From NCBI GenBank assembly GCA_023489485.1, contig JAMDCU010000131.1, forward strand, positions 89,554 to 130,442: DNA of 40,889 nt. The letters are read 5' to 3'. Each line of letters opens with the position of its first letter. The first letter of the stretch is position 1. Of this stretch, positions 18,047 through 27,296 are shown in pieces. Below the pieces are notes generated by a model. It had not been told where the DNA came from. It worked only from the letters and a program-made list of their open reading frames with translations, and did not search any database. Position numbers and translations under genes: made by a program. The stretch is from Chloroflexota bacterium. GTDB taxonomy: Bacteria > Chloroflexota > Anaerolineae > UBA4142.

Positions 18047-18652
18047 CTACCGTGCGTATTTCGGACGCCCGGCCGGCCGGTAGAACTGGATCGTCACCCC
18101 GCTGGGGGTGGCGCGCGAGTCGACCAGGGCAAGCGCCCTATCCCGGCCAGTGTCAGGGAATAGTCGCGTGCCCTGGCCGACGACCACGGGGAAGGTGAAC
18201 AGGTTGATCTCGTCGACCAGGTCGTTGTTGAGCAGCCACTGGAACAGGGCGCCGCTGCCGTGCACCTGCAACTCGCCGCCCGGCCTGGCTTTCAGCTCGC
18301 GGATGGCCGCGGCGACGTCACCGGAGAGGACGGTCGTGTTCGCCCACCGCGGCCCGGTCAGCGTGGTCGATGCGACGTACTTTCGCCGCGTGTGCAACGC
18401 CGTCCAGATCGGGCTGTCGCCCGGATCGTCCCACGTTCCCCAGGTGCCGGCGAAGGCCTCGTAGGTCAGCCGGCCGAACAAGAACGCGTCGGCGCGCCGG
18501 TAGATCTCGCCCATGACCGTCCCCGCTTCCTTGTCAAAGTGGGCCCATCCACTGCGCTTGAATACGCCGCGCTCGGCTACCCCAGGTACCGGTGCGCCAG
18601 GCCCCTGCATCACTCCATCAACGGAGACCTGCGTGGTGGTCGTTAGTTTCAT
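18047..18652 (-). CDS. Dihydrofolate reductase family (RibD C-terminal-like) protein
   Basis: MKLTTTTQVSVDGVMQGPG...YRRADAFLFGRLTYEAFAGTW...LKARPGGELQVHGSGALFQWLLNNDLVDEINLFTFPVVVGQGTRLFPD. Confidence 0.9.
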   Translation of the reverse strand: MKLTTTTQVSVDGVMQGPGAPVPGVAERGVFKRSGWAHFDKEAGTVMGEIYRRADAFLFGRLTYEAFAGTWGTWDDPGDSPIWTALHTRRKYVASTTLTGPRWANTTVLSGDVAAAIRELKARPGGELQVHGSGALFQWLLNNDLVDEINLFTFPVVVGQGTRLFPDTGRDRALALVDSRATPSGVTIQFYRPAGRPKYAR

Positions 18653-18700
18653 GGTCGTAGCCCCCTTCTCGCTGAGTTTGTCGTTCGCTGGTTGACGTGG

Positions 18701-19273
18701 TCACAACGTCGTGCCCGGCGGCCCAGCCAGAATCGTTGGAACGTACTCGAGCAGTTGGATGCGACCATCGAAGGTGCGGCTGCTGATCATGTCGAGAGCT
18801 ACATCCGGATAGCCGTCATAGATCCGCTCCCGGCCACTGCTTCCCGTAATTACCGGAAAGACAACCACCCGGAAACGGTCCACGAGACCGGCCTTCAGGA
18901 GGGAGCGGCACAAGGTGAGGCTGCCGATCGTGCGCATCGACTTGGAGCCCTTCTCCTTCATCTCCCGCACTGCCTCAATGGGGTCTCGAGCTACTAGCTG
19001 CGTGTTCGCCCATGAGAGAGGCTCGCTCAACGTGGTCGAGAAGACGACCTTCGACATGCCCGCCAGGGCACCGGTGCCGGGTTCTCCCTCGGCGGCGAAT
19101 CCCGACATGACGCGGTAAGTCGTTGCGCCCATCAGGACGGTGTAATCCGCTTCGGGCTGCGCTCCCAACCAGGCGAGGTACTCGGGTCCCTCCAGCCCCC
19201 ACCAGCCCGGCCACCCGTCGGCGGCCGCGTATCCATCAAGCGAAGTGATGAAGTCGACAAGTAGTTCTGGCAT
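18701..19273 (-). CDS. Dihydrofolate reductase family (RibD C-terminal-like) protein
   Basis: ELLVDFITSLDGYAAADGWPGWWG...VLMGATTYRVMSGFA...RTIGSLTLCRSLLKAGLVDRFRVVVFPVITG. Confidence 0.88.
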   Translation of the reverse strand: MPELLVDFITSLDGYAAADGWPGWWGLEGPEYLAWLGAQPEADYTVLMGATTYRVMSGFAAEGEPGTGALAGMSKVVFSTTLSEPLSWANTQLVARDPIEAVREMKEKGSKSMRTIGSLTLCRSLLKAGLVDRFRVVVFPVITGSSGRERIYDGYPDVALDMISSRTFDGRIQLLEYVPTILAGPPGTTL

Positions 19274-19285
19274 CGTCGTGTCCTC

Positions 19286-20002
19286 CTATGTCGCGTACTT
19301 TGGGCGTCCAGCCAGCCGATAGGTCTGGATGGTGATACCCTGGGAAGTGGTCCGCGAGGTGAGCAAGTCGAGCGCGCTATCCGGACCGGAATCGGGGAAC
19401 AGCCGTGTACCCTGGCCAATGATGACGGGATAGGTGATCAGCTCGATCTCGTCGACTAGGTTATTGGCGAGCAGCCATCGGACGAGGACACCGCTGCCGG
19501 GCACTAGCAGTTCGCCGTCTGGCTTCGCCTTCAGATCACGGATCGCCGCGGCGATGTCGCCGGTCAGGACGGTCGTGCCCGCCCACGGCGGGTCGGTGAT
19601 GCTGGTCGATACCACATACTTCGGCCTGCTGTTCAGCGCGACACCGATTGGCATTGTGCGCATTTCGGCTATCTTACCCCAGGAGCGGGCGAAGATCTCG
19701 TACGTCCGCCGGCCGAACAGAAACGCCGCTGCGCCGCCATAGACCTCATTGATATGGTCCCCAGTTTCAGTGTCGACAAGCGGAGTCACCCATCCGCCGC
19801 GCTCAAAGCCGCCTCGCCGATCCTCTTCCGATCCACCCAGTCCGCCGCAATAGACCTCATTGATATGGTCCCCAGTTTCAGTGTCGACAAGCGGAGTCAC
19901 CCATCCGCCGCGCTCAAAGCCGCCTCGCCGATCCTCTTCCGATCCACCCAGTCCCTGCATGACGCCGTCCACCGAGATGTTGGTCGTGGTCTTTAACTTC
20001 AT
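19286..20002 (-). CDS. Dihydrofolate reductase family protein with internal tandem duplication
   Basis: MKLKTTTNISVDGVMQG...AAAFLFGRRTYEIFARSW...LLVPGSGVLVRWLLANNLVDEIELITYPVIIGQGTRLFPDSG; contains GGLGGSEEDRRGGFERGGWVTPLVDTETGDHINEVY twice. Confidence 0.85.
   Translation of the reverse strand: MKLKTTTNISVDGVMQGLGGSEEDRRGGFERGGWVTPLVDTETGDHINEVYCGGLGGSEEDRRGGFERGGWVTPLVDTETGDHINEVYGGAAAFLFGRRTYEIFARSWGKIAEMRTMPIGVALNSRPKYVVSTSITDPPWAGTTVLTGDIAAAIRDLKAKPDGELLVPGSGVLVRWLLANNLVDEIELITYPVIIGQGTRLFPDSGPDSALDLLTSRTTSQGITIQTYRLAGRPKYAT
19740..19961. repeat. 111-bp tandem duplication (104 bp identical), in frame
   Basis: 19740-19843 is identical to 19851-19954; period 111 bp = 37 codons. Confidence 0.9.
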
Positions 20003-20210
20003 TTCACTTAACCTCACTGAACTATGGGTGCGGATCCTTTCTGGTCCGCGTTACTTGTTTGAGACTAACACACTAGCTTTGAAATATCAACGGGTCGGAG
20101 TAAAATCATACAAAGTAGCTGAATTTTTGGGTCCCGTAATTTGGGTAAAACGTGCCAGTATATGTAACAAATTATCATCGACAAATTCCAGTGGAAGAGC
20201 GAATGAATAT

Positions 20211-20678
20211 TGTCATCGATTGAAGCCATGACCAGGAGAGTATTGCGCAATGAAGCGTTGCCGACGATCAATACGCTGGTCGACATTGGGAATCTCGTTG
20301 CGCTATCTTGTCCCAACCGGCGCACATGCGATTGATCACTTGAAAGAGGACATGATCCTGCGCCCAGCCAGTGGTCAGGAAAGCTTCACGCCTTTCGGGT
20401 CCGACCAGGAAGAATCGCCCCTGCCCGGGGCAATCATCGTTGCGGAGGGAAATACCGTTCTCACCCGCCGCTGGGTCTGGCGGCAAGCCAACCATACCCT
20501 CCTTCTCCCGACGACTCAAGCTGCCGAATTCAACGTCGATGCGCTGCCGCCGGTATCCCGGTCCGAAGTGGAAGAGATTTGCGGCGAGATCATTCGATTA
20601 GTCCAACTCTATTGCGGCGGACGAACTCATTTCGAAATCCTCAGTCGTCATCACCCACGCGCCGCCCTCAGAGCTTGA
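20211..20678 (+). pseudogene. C-terminal fragment of the B3/B4-domain protein, frameshifted
   Basis: SSIEAMTRRVLRNEALPTINTLVDIGNLVA in one frame, then SLRYLVPTGAHAIDHLKEDMILRPASGQESFTPFGSDQEESPLPGAIIVAEGNTVLTRRWVWRQANHTLLLPTTQAAEFNVDALPPVSRSEVEEICGEIIRLVQLYCGG in another. Confidence 0.75.
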
Positions 20679-20784
20679 TGATACGAGTCCAATGCCTTTT
20701 CACATCGCGCCACATTCTCGCGAGTACCGCTGGCAGTCAGTACAAACATACACTCCCGCAGCTGGCCCGCAGGCTGGACGCCTC

Positions 20785-21249
20785 CTACCCAGCCTCTCCA
20801 CCAGATTCTGATACTTCAACGCCGAGAATGCGGTTGTCATTATCCAGCGCAAACCGGCACAGCGCCAAAGGCCGAATCTGGCGCATTCGCAGATACATGT
20901 CCGTGATCGGCATGTCTCCGCAATCGCCGGCGACTTCTGGCTTGAACCGCATGATCCTGTTGATGATCGCCGTGAGAAGCTGCGGGTCCTCGACGCCTAC
21001 CTTCAACACGCGAGCGGGAAAATCCAGACGGGAATCCGGCCTCTGCGCACGCGAGAGCGTGACGTCCCATGGCCGGTCGATGAGAAAATGCGCGACTGCC
21101 TGCCACTCTTTTGGGTCGCCACCAACATAAAAGGTTGGAGTGAAATGATCGAGTAGGCGGTGGATGCGTTTCTTGGTGTCGACCACCCATACGACGGTGC
21201 TGCCTTTCAAGAATTGCACATCATAGACCCAACCTTCCAGGATTTTCAC
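20785..21249 (-). CDS. Isolated N-terminal domain of a family-B DNA polymerase (probably truncated)
   Basis: KILEGWVYDVQFLKGSTVVWVVDTKKRIHRLLDHFTPTFYVGG...ITDMYLRMRQIRPLALCRFAL resembles the N-terminus of bacterial/archaeal PolB-like proteins; stops at 154 aa. Confidence 0.5.
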   Translation of the reverse strand: MKILEGWVYDVQFLKGSTVVWVVDTKKRIHRLLDHFTPTFYVGGDPKEWQAVAHFLIDRPWDVTLSRAQRPDSRLDFPARVLKVGVEDPQLLTAIINRIMRFKPEVAGDCGDMPITDMYLRMRQIRPLALCRFALDNDNRILGVEVSESGGEAG

Positions 21250-21391
21250 GCGTCAGTTTCCCCCGGGGACGTGCTGATTCCTTTGGCCGTTTCGTCAACC
21301 CTATTGTTTCCATTCCGTTCATACGTCTGTTCACAGATGTAGATAACTCAGTCGAGCCAGCGGCCAGGTGCGTTGCAACTCAATTGCTCCG

Positions 21392-24300
21392 TCAACTGGC
21401 TGTTCCCTCATACTCTGGCGTGTATTCGTCCGGCGCGGTGGGCGGGCGCAGTTTTTCTTCACCGATCGTCCCGGCGAGGGAGCGGAATTCGATCGCGCGC
21501 GTAACGAGAACGCTGATCGCGCCGCTCCCCCTTTGCACGACTCCTTCCACCAAAATGAACAGCTGATGCCGTAAGAGGGGAAGGAATTTCTCGTAGACGT
21601 TCGGGCGAACAACGACATCGACTAAACCGGCTTCGTCTTCGAGCGAGATAAAGACCATCCCTTTCGCCGTCCCCGGTCGCTGCTTCACAGCCACCATCCC
21701 GCCGATACGAACGTACTCACCTTCCGGCTGAGCTTTGACCTCTGCGGTAGTCAAGACACCGGCGCGCTGCAATGCCGGGCGGTAGTGCCGCATGAGCTGT
21801 CCATTGGGAGAGAGCCCGAGCAGCTCATATTCCCACAACGTCTCCTCGCCCGCTTCCAGCTCGGGCAAATGGACCTCCATCACCGGCAGCACCAATGGAA
21901 GTTCCTCAGGACGGTAGTCGATCTCTCCCAGTTCCCACAGCAGCCTGCGCCGCGACCCAAATGAATCGAAGAGACCCGCGCGGACCAAGTTGCTCACCGT
22001 TGCCTGCGGCAGTCGAGTACGTTCGCAGAAATCGCGTAAGGAGCTAAACTTTGCCTGAGACCGCGCGGCTAGGATGCGCTCCCACCCCGACTCGCCCAAG
22101 CCCAATGTTGCTCGCAAGCCCATCCGCAGCGCGCGTTTCCCATTCAACGTCCGTTCCAGGAGATAGTTCCAGTCGCTCTGGTTGATTTCAGGGGGCAAGA
22201 GTTCCACCCCATGTCGCTTGGCGTCCCCGATGATGACCTCGGTGGAATAGAAACCCATCGGCTGCTGGTTGAGGAGCGCGCAGTAGAACTCGGCAGCATA
22301 GTACCGTTTGAGATGCAGTGTCTGGTAGGCGATGAGGGCAAAGCTCGCGGCGTGGGACTTGCAGAACCCATAACTCGCAAAGCCTTCGAGTTGGCGAAAA
22401 ATCTCTTCCGCTGTTGCCTGCTCGATCCCATTCGCGAGTGCGCCTTGAATGAACCGATCTCGCATCGCTTGCATCGCTTCGAGCGAGCGGCTGCGTGACA
22501 TCGCCCTCCGCAGTTGGTCGGCTTCCCCCGCCGTAAAGCCGGAGGCGACCATCGCCACCCGAATCACCTGTTCTTGAAAGATCAGCACTCCCAGCGTTTC
22601 CCGTAACGCGGGCTCGAGCGATGGATGGAGATAGGTGACCGGCTCCAGTCCGGCACGCCGGCGCAGGTAAGGATGGACGGCTCCTCCCTGAATGGGACCG
22701 GGACGGACGATCGCGACCTCGACCACAATGTCTTCGAATTTCTCCGGTCGGTGGCGCGGCAGCATCTGCTGCTGCGCGCGGCTCTCCACCTGGAAGGTGC
22801 CGATGGTGTCGCCGCGTTGGAGCATGGCATAGATCTCCGGATCATCGAGCGGAAGGGCATCGAGGTCGGGTGGTTCTCCTTCGATATAGCTGAGTGCCTC
22901 GGTGATGAGCCCGAGCGTGCGCAAGCCAAGGACATCAATCTTGATCAGCCCAGCATCCTCGACGCTGTCCTTGTTCCACTCGCAAACCACGCGACCGGGC
23001 ATCGTCGCCCGCTCCAGCGGCACCACTTCGTCCAGGGGTTGTGCCGTGATGAGCATGCCACCGACGTGAATCGCAAGATGGCGCGGGCAGTCTTGAATCT
23101 GCCGCATGAGGTCTGACAGCATCTGAAGCGGATGACCGGCAGTGATTTCGCCGTCAACTGATTTCAGAATTTGGTCGGCCGCTGGAAGGGCGGATCGCCA
23201 ATCAATCGATTTCGCAAGCCTGTCCACCACCGGTAAGGGAAAATTGAGTGCTTTCCCCAGATCTCGCACCGCACTGCGCGCTTGATACGTGACGACATTG
23301 CACACCATCGCGGTGTGCGACGTACCGTAGCGCTCGTAGACGTATTGAATCACTTCTTCCCGGCGATCCGCCGCAAAGTCGATATCGATGTCAGGTGTCG
23401 TGAAGCGGTCGGAACTCAAGAATCGCTCAAAGAGCAGGTTATGTGCTAACGGATCGACGCTGGTGATACCCAACAAATAGGCGACGATCGAGTTGGCCGC
23501 CGAACCACGTCCCTGGCAGCGGATGCCGCGCTCTCGGGAAAACCGAACGATATCCCAGACGATGAGAAAGTAACCGGCAAGTCCCGCCTGCTCGATCACC
23601 GCGAGCTCATGCGCCAGTTGCTTGAGCACCGCGGGCTTGAGCTGCGGGTAGCGTTTTGGCAAGCCTTGATGACACAGTTGATACAGGTACTCGAACTCAC
23701 TCAGACCACTCGGCACCGGAAAGCTGGGCAACCGTCGCGAAGAAAAATCAGGCTCGAATTGGCAACGCTCGGCGACAGCGAGCGTGTTCTTGACAGCTTG
23801 TGGCAGCTCGCGAAAACGTTTGGCCATTTCCTGGGGAGAGGCGAGATAGAAGTTGCTGTTGTAGGGCAAGAACCCGGCTCGGCGTGCCTCCGTAAGCGAA
23901 AGGTTCTGGTCGATGGCAAGCAGCGCATCCCTCAAGCGGCTCCCCGACTGCAGCGCATAGTGAACGTTATTGGTCGCCACGATGGGCAGATTGAGCGAGC
24001 GTGCCAGTTGCACCAAGCCCGTGGTAAGTCGCTCATCTTCCGGGAGATAATGATGCTGCAATTCAATCCACATCCGATCGCGTCCAAAGAGATCCCGCAG
24101 GCGCGCCGTTGCGTGCTTCGCCTGCTCGGGCTGCCGGTTGAGCAAGGCTGCGGCTACAGGGCCTCTGCGGCAACCGCTCAATGCGATGAGCCCGCGATGG
24201 TCTTGCTCCAACATCTGCCAGGTAATCGCGGGCTTGGCCTTGCCGGGCCATAACTTGGCGTCGGTACTCATCGCTCCAGCGGAATCCCTCGGAGTGTCCA

Positions 24301-24598
24301 TAAGATAAGCTGCCGTGAGCAGCCGGCACAGACTGGCATATCCTTCTCTATTCTCCACAAGCAGAGCAAGATGCTGGTCGCCCTCGAGAGTCACTTCGGC
24401 TCCGAAGATGGCATGAAATCCCGCCGACTGGGCCGCTTTCCAAAAGCGGACGACTCCAGCCAGGCTGTTGTGATCGGTTAGGGCGATGGCCTTGAGTCCC
24501 AATTCCTGTGCAGTTCGGACCAAATCCTCCGGCGACGACGCACCGTCCAAAAGCGAAAAGTGGCTGTGGGCATGGAGTTCGGCGTAAGCATCAGTCAT
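21392..24598 (-). CDS. dnaE2: Error-prone DNA polymerase III alpha subunit DnaE2/ImuC
   Basis: PHP domain AELHAHSHFSLLDGASSPEDLV; FTTPDIDIDFAADRREEVIQYVYERYG; EKFEDIVVEVAIVRPGPIQGGAVHPYLRRRAG; OB-fold near the C-terminus; imuAB context. Confidence 0.95.
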   Translation of the reverse strand: MTDAYAELHAHSHFSLLDGASSPEDLVRTAQELGLKAIALTDHNSLAGVVRFWKAAQSAGFHAIFGAEVTLEGDQHLALLVENREGYASLCRLLTAAYLMDTPRDSAGAMSTDAKLWPGKAKPAITWQMLEQDHRGLIALSGCRRGPVAAALLNRQPEQAKHATARLRDLFGRDRMWIELQHHYLPEDERLTTGLVQLARSLNLPIVATNNVHYALQSGSRLRDALLAIDQNLSLTEARRAGFLPYNSNFYLASPQEMAKRFRELPQAVKNTLAVAERCQFEPDFSSRRLPSFPVPSGLSEFEYLYQLCHQGLPKRYPQLKPAVLKQLAHELAVIEQAGLAGYFLIVWDIVRFSRERGIRCQGRGSAANSIVAYLLGITSVDPLAHNLLFERFLSSDRFTTPDIDIDFAADRREEVIQYVYERYGTSHTAMVCNVVTYQARSAVRDLGKALNFPLPVVDRLAKSIDWRSALPAADQILKSVDGEITAGHPLQMLSDLMRQIQDCPRHLAIHVGGMLITAQPLDEVVPLERATMPGRVVCEWNKDSVEDAGLIKIDVLGLRTLGLITEALSYIEGEPPDLDALPLDDPEIYAMLQRGDTIGTFQVESRAQQQMLPRHRPEKFEDIVVEVAIVRPGPIQGGAVHPYLRRRAGLEPVTYLHPSLEPALRETLGVLIFQEQVIRVAMVASGFTAGEADQLRRAMSRSRSLEAMQAMRDRFIQGALANGIEQATAEEIFRQLEGFASYGFCKSHAASFALIAYQTLHLKRYYAAEFYCALLNQQPMGFYSTEVIIGDAKRHGVELLPPEINQSDWNYLLERTLNGKRALRMGLRATLGLGESGWERILAARSQAKFSSLRDFCERTRLPQATVSNLVRAGLFDSFGSRRRLLWELGEIDYRPEELPLVLPVMEVHLPELEAGEETLWEYELLGLSPNGQLMRHYRPALQRAGVLTTAEVKAQPEGEYVRIGGMVAVKQRPGTAKGMVFISLEDEAGLVDVVVRPNVYEKFLPLLRHQLFILVEGVVQRGSGAISVLVTRAIEFRSLAGTIGEEKLRPPTAPDEYTPEYEGTAS

Positions 24599-24851
24599 AG
24601 AGTTTCGAGACGTACCACTGCTCATCCTGGAAATCAAAGTAAAGGACGCAGAGGAGCCCATCGGTCGTCGTCACGGCACTATAGTCGCGGTGCACGCGAC
24701 CCTGCTCCGTCCACCAATCGCTGTCGACCTGCCAGCGCTGCCGGACCTTTTCGACCGCGCGCTTCCGCCCGTTCCAATCAAAAGCCTGCACCTGACCGCG
24801 CGCGTCCTTGTCCACCTGAATCAGGATTCCGTGTTTCCACAAACGCGTCAT
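24591..24851 (-). CDS. DUF6504-like small protein of the ImuB/DnaE2 cassette
   Basis: MTRLWKHGILIQVDKDARGQVQAFDWNGRKRAVEKVRQRWQVDSDWWTEQGRVHRDYSAVTTTDGLLCVLYFDFQDEQWYVSKLYD; overlaps both neighbours. Confidence 0.7.
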   Translation of the reverse strand: MTRLWKHGILIQVDKDARGQVQAFDWNGRKRAVEKVRQRWQVDSDWWTEQGRVHRDYSAVTTTDGLLCVLYFDFQDEQWYVSKLYD

Positions 24852-26047
24852 GCGACCCATCCCGCGGCGAGCGCTGTCAGGCTGGAGCGACGTTCTGAAA
24901 GCGGATGGCGTTCGTCGCTCATACACAGACGGAAGAAGATCTCGCGATAGCGGCCGGATAACTTTTCGGCGAGCTCTCGGAGCGGCGAGCGATCGGTGTC
25001 CAGGTCAAACAGCATCAGTTGATGCGGCATGAGTTCGCCGCATTCGAGAAGCGATATATCGACCGAAGCCAATTCCGCCGGCCAATTCAGCACTTGCAGC
25101 TGATGGGATATGGTCGCACGCAAGCGGCTCTCTTCGACCACGGGTTCAACAAAGGTGTGGTCAATCTTTCGTGTGCTATCGTCCTCAAAGTGCAGGCCCA
25201 ATCTCATGCGGCGGCAGCCTTCCAGCCGACGCGCAAGTGCGGAAAGGGAGGGTCGCAGATTGGAGAGGACCGCTTCAAGGACGTCACTGTGGAGCCCGGT
25301 GGGCGGGTCGAAATCAATCGAGAGCGGCGGCGTGGCTTCCTGAATCGTTCGGCGCACCGGGCGATCATCACGTCCTTGCGCCCAAGCTTGTGCCAATTTC
25401 CCTTCAGCGCCAAAACGCTGCCATACGGCTGTGTTGGGTAGCTTGGCAAATTGGCCGAGCGTCCGAATGCCCAGCCAGGTCAACTGTTGCAAGGCGAGCG
25501 GCGACAACGGAAGGAGCGCAATCGAGAGCGGCTGCAAGAAACGTTCTTCATGGGTCAGATCAACGAGCCGCATGTGCCCGGGAGATGCATAGCTCGCCGC
25601 CGCTCGCGCCGTGAACTTGCCCGTATCCCAACCGATCGAAGGGACGAGGCCATCACCAAGCACACCGCGAGCCTGCTTGCCCAAATCTGCGCAGAAGGGC
25701 TGGACTGTCTGAGAGGTCGTCGCCACAGCCTGGAGATCGACGTAGGCGACGCCCCAGGACGGTGCTTCCACGGGCAACCCACATTCAGCGAGCTTTCCCA
25801 CGAACGCTCCCTGCTCCGCCTGGCTGGCGTCCAGGTCCACCGGTTGCAGCCGCACGTCGGGACAGCGCATCTGCGCCTGGCGCGGCTCCATCTGCAGCGT
25901 AACCGCGCTCTGACGCGCCTCGCGCGATACCGCGCACACGAGTTCATCGGCTCCGAGCAGAGCGACGGGTTTCCCAGCAAGTTCCGGCCTCGACCGCTCG
26001 GCCAAGCCCATGAGGAAAGCAGGCACGCGACAACACATGATGCTCAC
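24848..26047 (-). CDS. imuB: ImuB, Y-family polymerase homologue
   Basis: Y-family scaffold (ERSRPELAGKPVALLG, LGIRTLGQFAKLPNTAVWQRFG) without the catalytic acidic residues; operon with imuA and dnaE2. Confidence 0.88.
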   Translation of the reverse strand: MSIMCCRVPAFLMGLAERSRPELAGKPVALLGADELVCAVSREARQSAVTLQMEPRQAQMRCPDVRLQPVDLDASQAEQGAFVGKLAECGLPVEAPSWGVAYVDLQAVATTSQTVQPFCADLGKQARGVLGDGLVPSIGWDTGKFTARAAASYASPGHMRLVDLTHEERFLQPLSIALLPLSPLALQQLTWLGIRTLGQFAKLPNTAVWQRFGAEGKLAQAWAQGRDDRPVRRTIQEATPPLSIDFDPPTGLHSDVLEAVLSNLRPSLSALARRLEGCRRMRLGLHFEDDSTRKIDHTFVEPVVEESRLRATISHQLQVLNWPAELASVDISLLECGELMPHQLMLFDLDTDRSPLRELAEKLSGRYREIFFRLCMSDERHPLSERRSSLTALAAGWVA

Positions 26048-26078
26048 AACAATTCGCTCCTACAAGCTGCGCTTCAGC

Positions 26079-26870
26079 TCACCATGTCTCCCTCGCCCGC
26101 ACCGTCTCGCTGAACGTAATCGCGATGGTGGCACTGTCCCCTTGGCGCAGCGATCGGCTTTTGAGGAGCCTTACCTTTACCCGGTATCCGGAGAACTCGC
26201 CTCCAGATTCAATCCATCCATGACGCACGAAATCGAGATGCAGAGACGCGTAATGCCGGACGGCCCGACTGGTCTCGGCAACCAAAGGCGGAAGCCAGGG
26301 GGGCTGAGATTCGTCGAGGAGCAGCAACGCGCAATCGGCGCTCTTGAGCGCTAGATTCACCTGCGGCATCGTTTGCTCGATCGCGCTTGCCCCCTCTTTG
26401 TCTACCAGGAGGTCAGACAGACTGTCCACGAGAATGGCGCGCAGTTCGCGACTCCTCACAAGATCCAGGAGAACGCGCAGCGCCTGCTTTGCGGATTGAG
26501 GCCGGACAAGGAGCAACCAATCCAGATCGAGTCCCGAACGGCTGAGATAGTCCGGATCGGAGCTCGCACCCAGATCGAGAATGGCAACGGAATGACGGCG
26601 CTCTGGAGTCCTCTGCTGCGCCCGGCTCAGCACCTTGTAGGCGACCGTCAGTTTCCCAGAGGTCGAATGGCCAGCGAGCAACGTGACGGCATGGAGTGGA
26701 ATACCGCCCACTCCTGTCAGGTGGTCGAGTTCCGGAAAGGACGTCGAAAGACCTTCGGCACGCGCCTGCGCGGTGCGGGATGCTACCAGGACGCCAGTCC
26801 CCCAGCGGTGCTCCATCTGCTTGATCGCGGCTCTGAGTCGTTCGCTTTTCGTCTCACGGAGTGTGTCCAC
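26079..26870 (-). CDS. imuA: ImuA, RecA-like SOS mutagenesis protein
   Basis: LTGVGGIPLHAVTLLAGHSTSGKLTVAYKVLS, DSLSDLLVD, ALLLLDESQPPW; directly upstream of imuB. Confidence 0.85.
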   Translation of the reverse strand: MDTLRETKSERLRAAIKQMEHRWGTGVLVASRTAQARAEGLSTSFPELDHLTGVGGIPLHAVTLLAGHSTSGKLTVAYKVLSRAQQRTPERRHSVAILDLGASSDPDYLSRSGLDLDWLLLVRPQSAKQALRVLLDLVRSRELRAILVDSLSDLLVDKEGASAIEQTMPQVNLALKSADCALLLLDESQPPWLPPLVAETSRAVRHYASLHLDFVRHGWIESGGEFSGYRVKVRLLKSRSLRQGDSATIAITFSETVRARETW

Positions 26871-26880
26871 CAGATGCTTC

Positions 26881-27189
26881 TCATTGAATCAGGGGATCGT
26901 GAGCACAGCAGAAGAGCAGGTTCGCATGGACGGCATATATTTCCGGAATTGGCCGATGTTCGTGAGATGGATGTTCAAGGGGTGCGGACCCAGCCCTCAT
27001 CGCACCGGGCAATTCGATCAGGTTGGCGATACGTTCGCTATGAGATGTCGGACCAAAGAGCGGGCGGAAGACGAATAGCGAAGAAAGAGAGGACGAGCCG
27101 AGCAAGGCGACCACTTCGGAGGGATAAAGCAATCGCACCGGATCAACGGCGCGCAGACAGGGGCTGTGCGAGGCATTTTTGTTTGTCAC
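26881..27189 (-). CDS. Small hypothetical ORF at the head of the imu operon
   Basis: ORF only; GTG start would lie very close to the predicted -10, so start or reality is doubtful. Confidence 0.25.
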   Translation of the reverse strand: MTNKNASHSPCLRAVDPVRLLYPSEVVALLGSSSLSSLFVFRPLFGPTSHSERIANLIELPGAMRAGSAPLEHPSHEHRPIPEIYAVHANLLFCCAHDPLIQ

Positions 27190-27196
27190 GCCTCAC

Positions 27197-27225
27197 AGCG
27201 TAGCACATCCGTTCTCATTTGTCTA
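27197..27225 (-). promoter_or_regulatory. Candidate imu-operon promoter with SOS-box-like site in the spacer
   Basis: Minus strand TAGACA-N17-TACGCT; spacer contains AGAACGGATGTGCT (27202-27215), related to Gram-positive LexA boxes CGAACnnnnGTTCG. Confidence 0.4.
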
Positions 27226-27296
27226 TGAGCAAAGTGCTTATTTCTTACTCATTCGCGAGGGATCAGGTGGGTACAGGAAACCCTTAGGTGAAGTAC

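Noticed and set aside
25451-26113. 220-aa plus-strand ORF
   Set aside because: Antisense to imuB; low-complexity Arg-rich translation.
26373-27203. 276-aa plus-strand ORF
   Set aside because: Antisense to imuA; no domain features.
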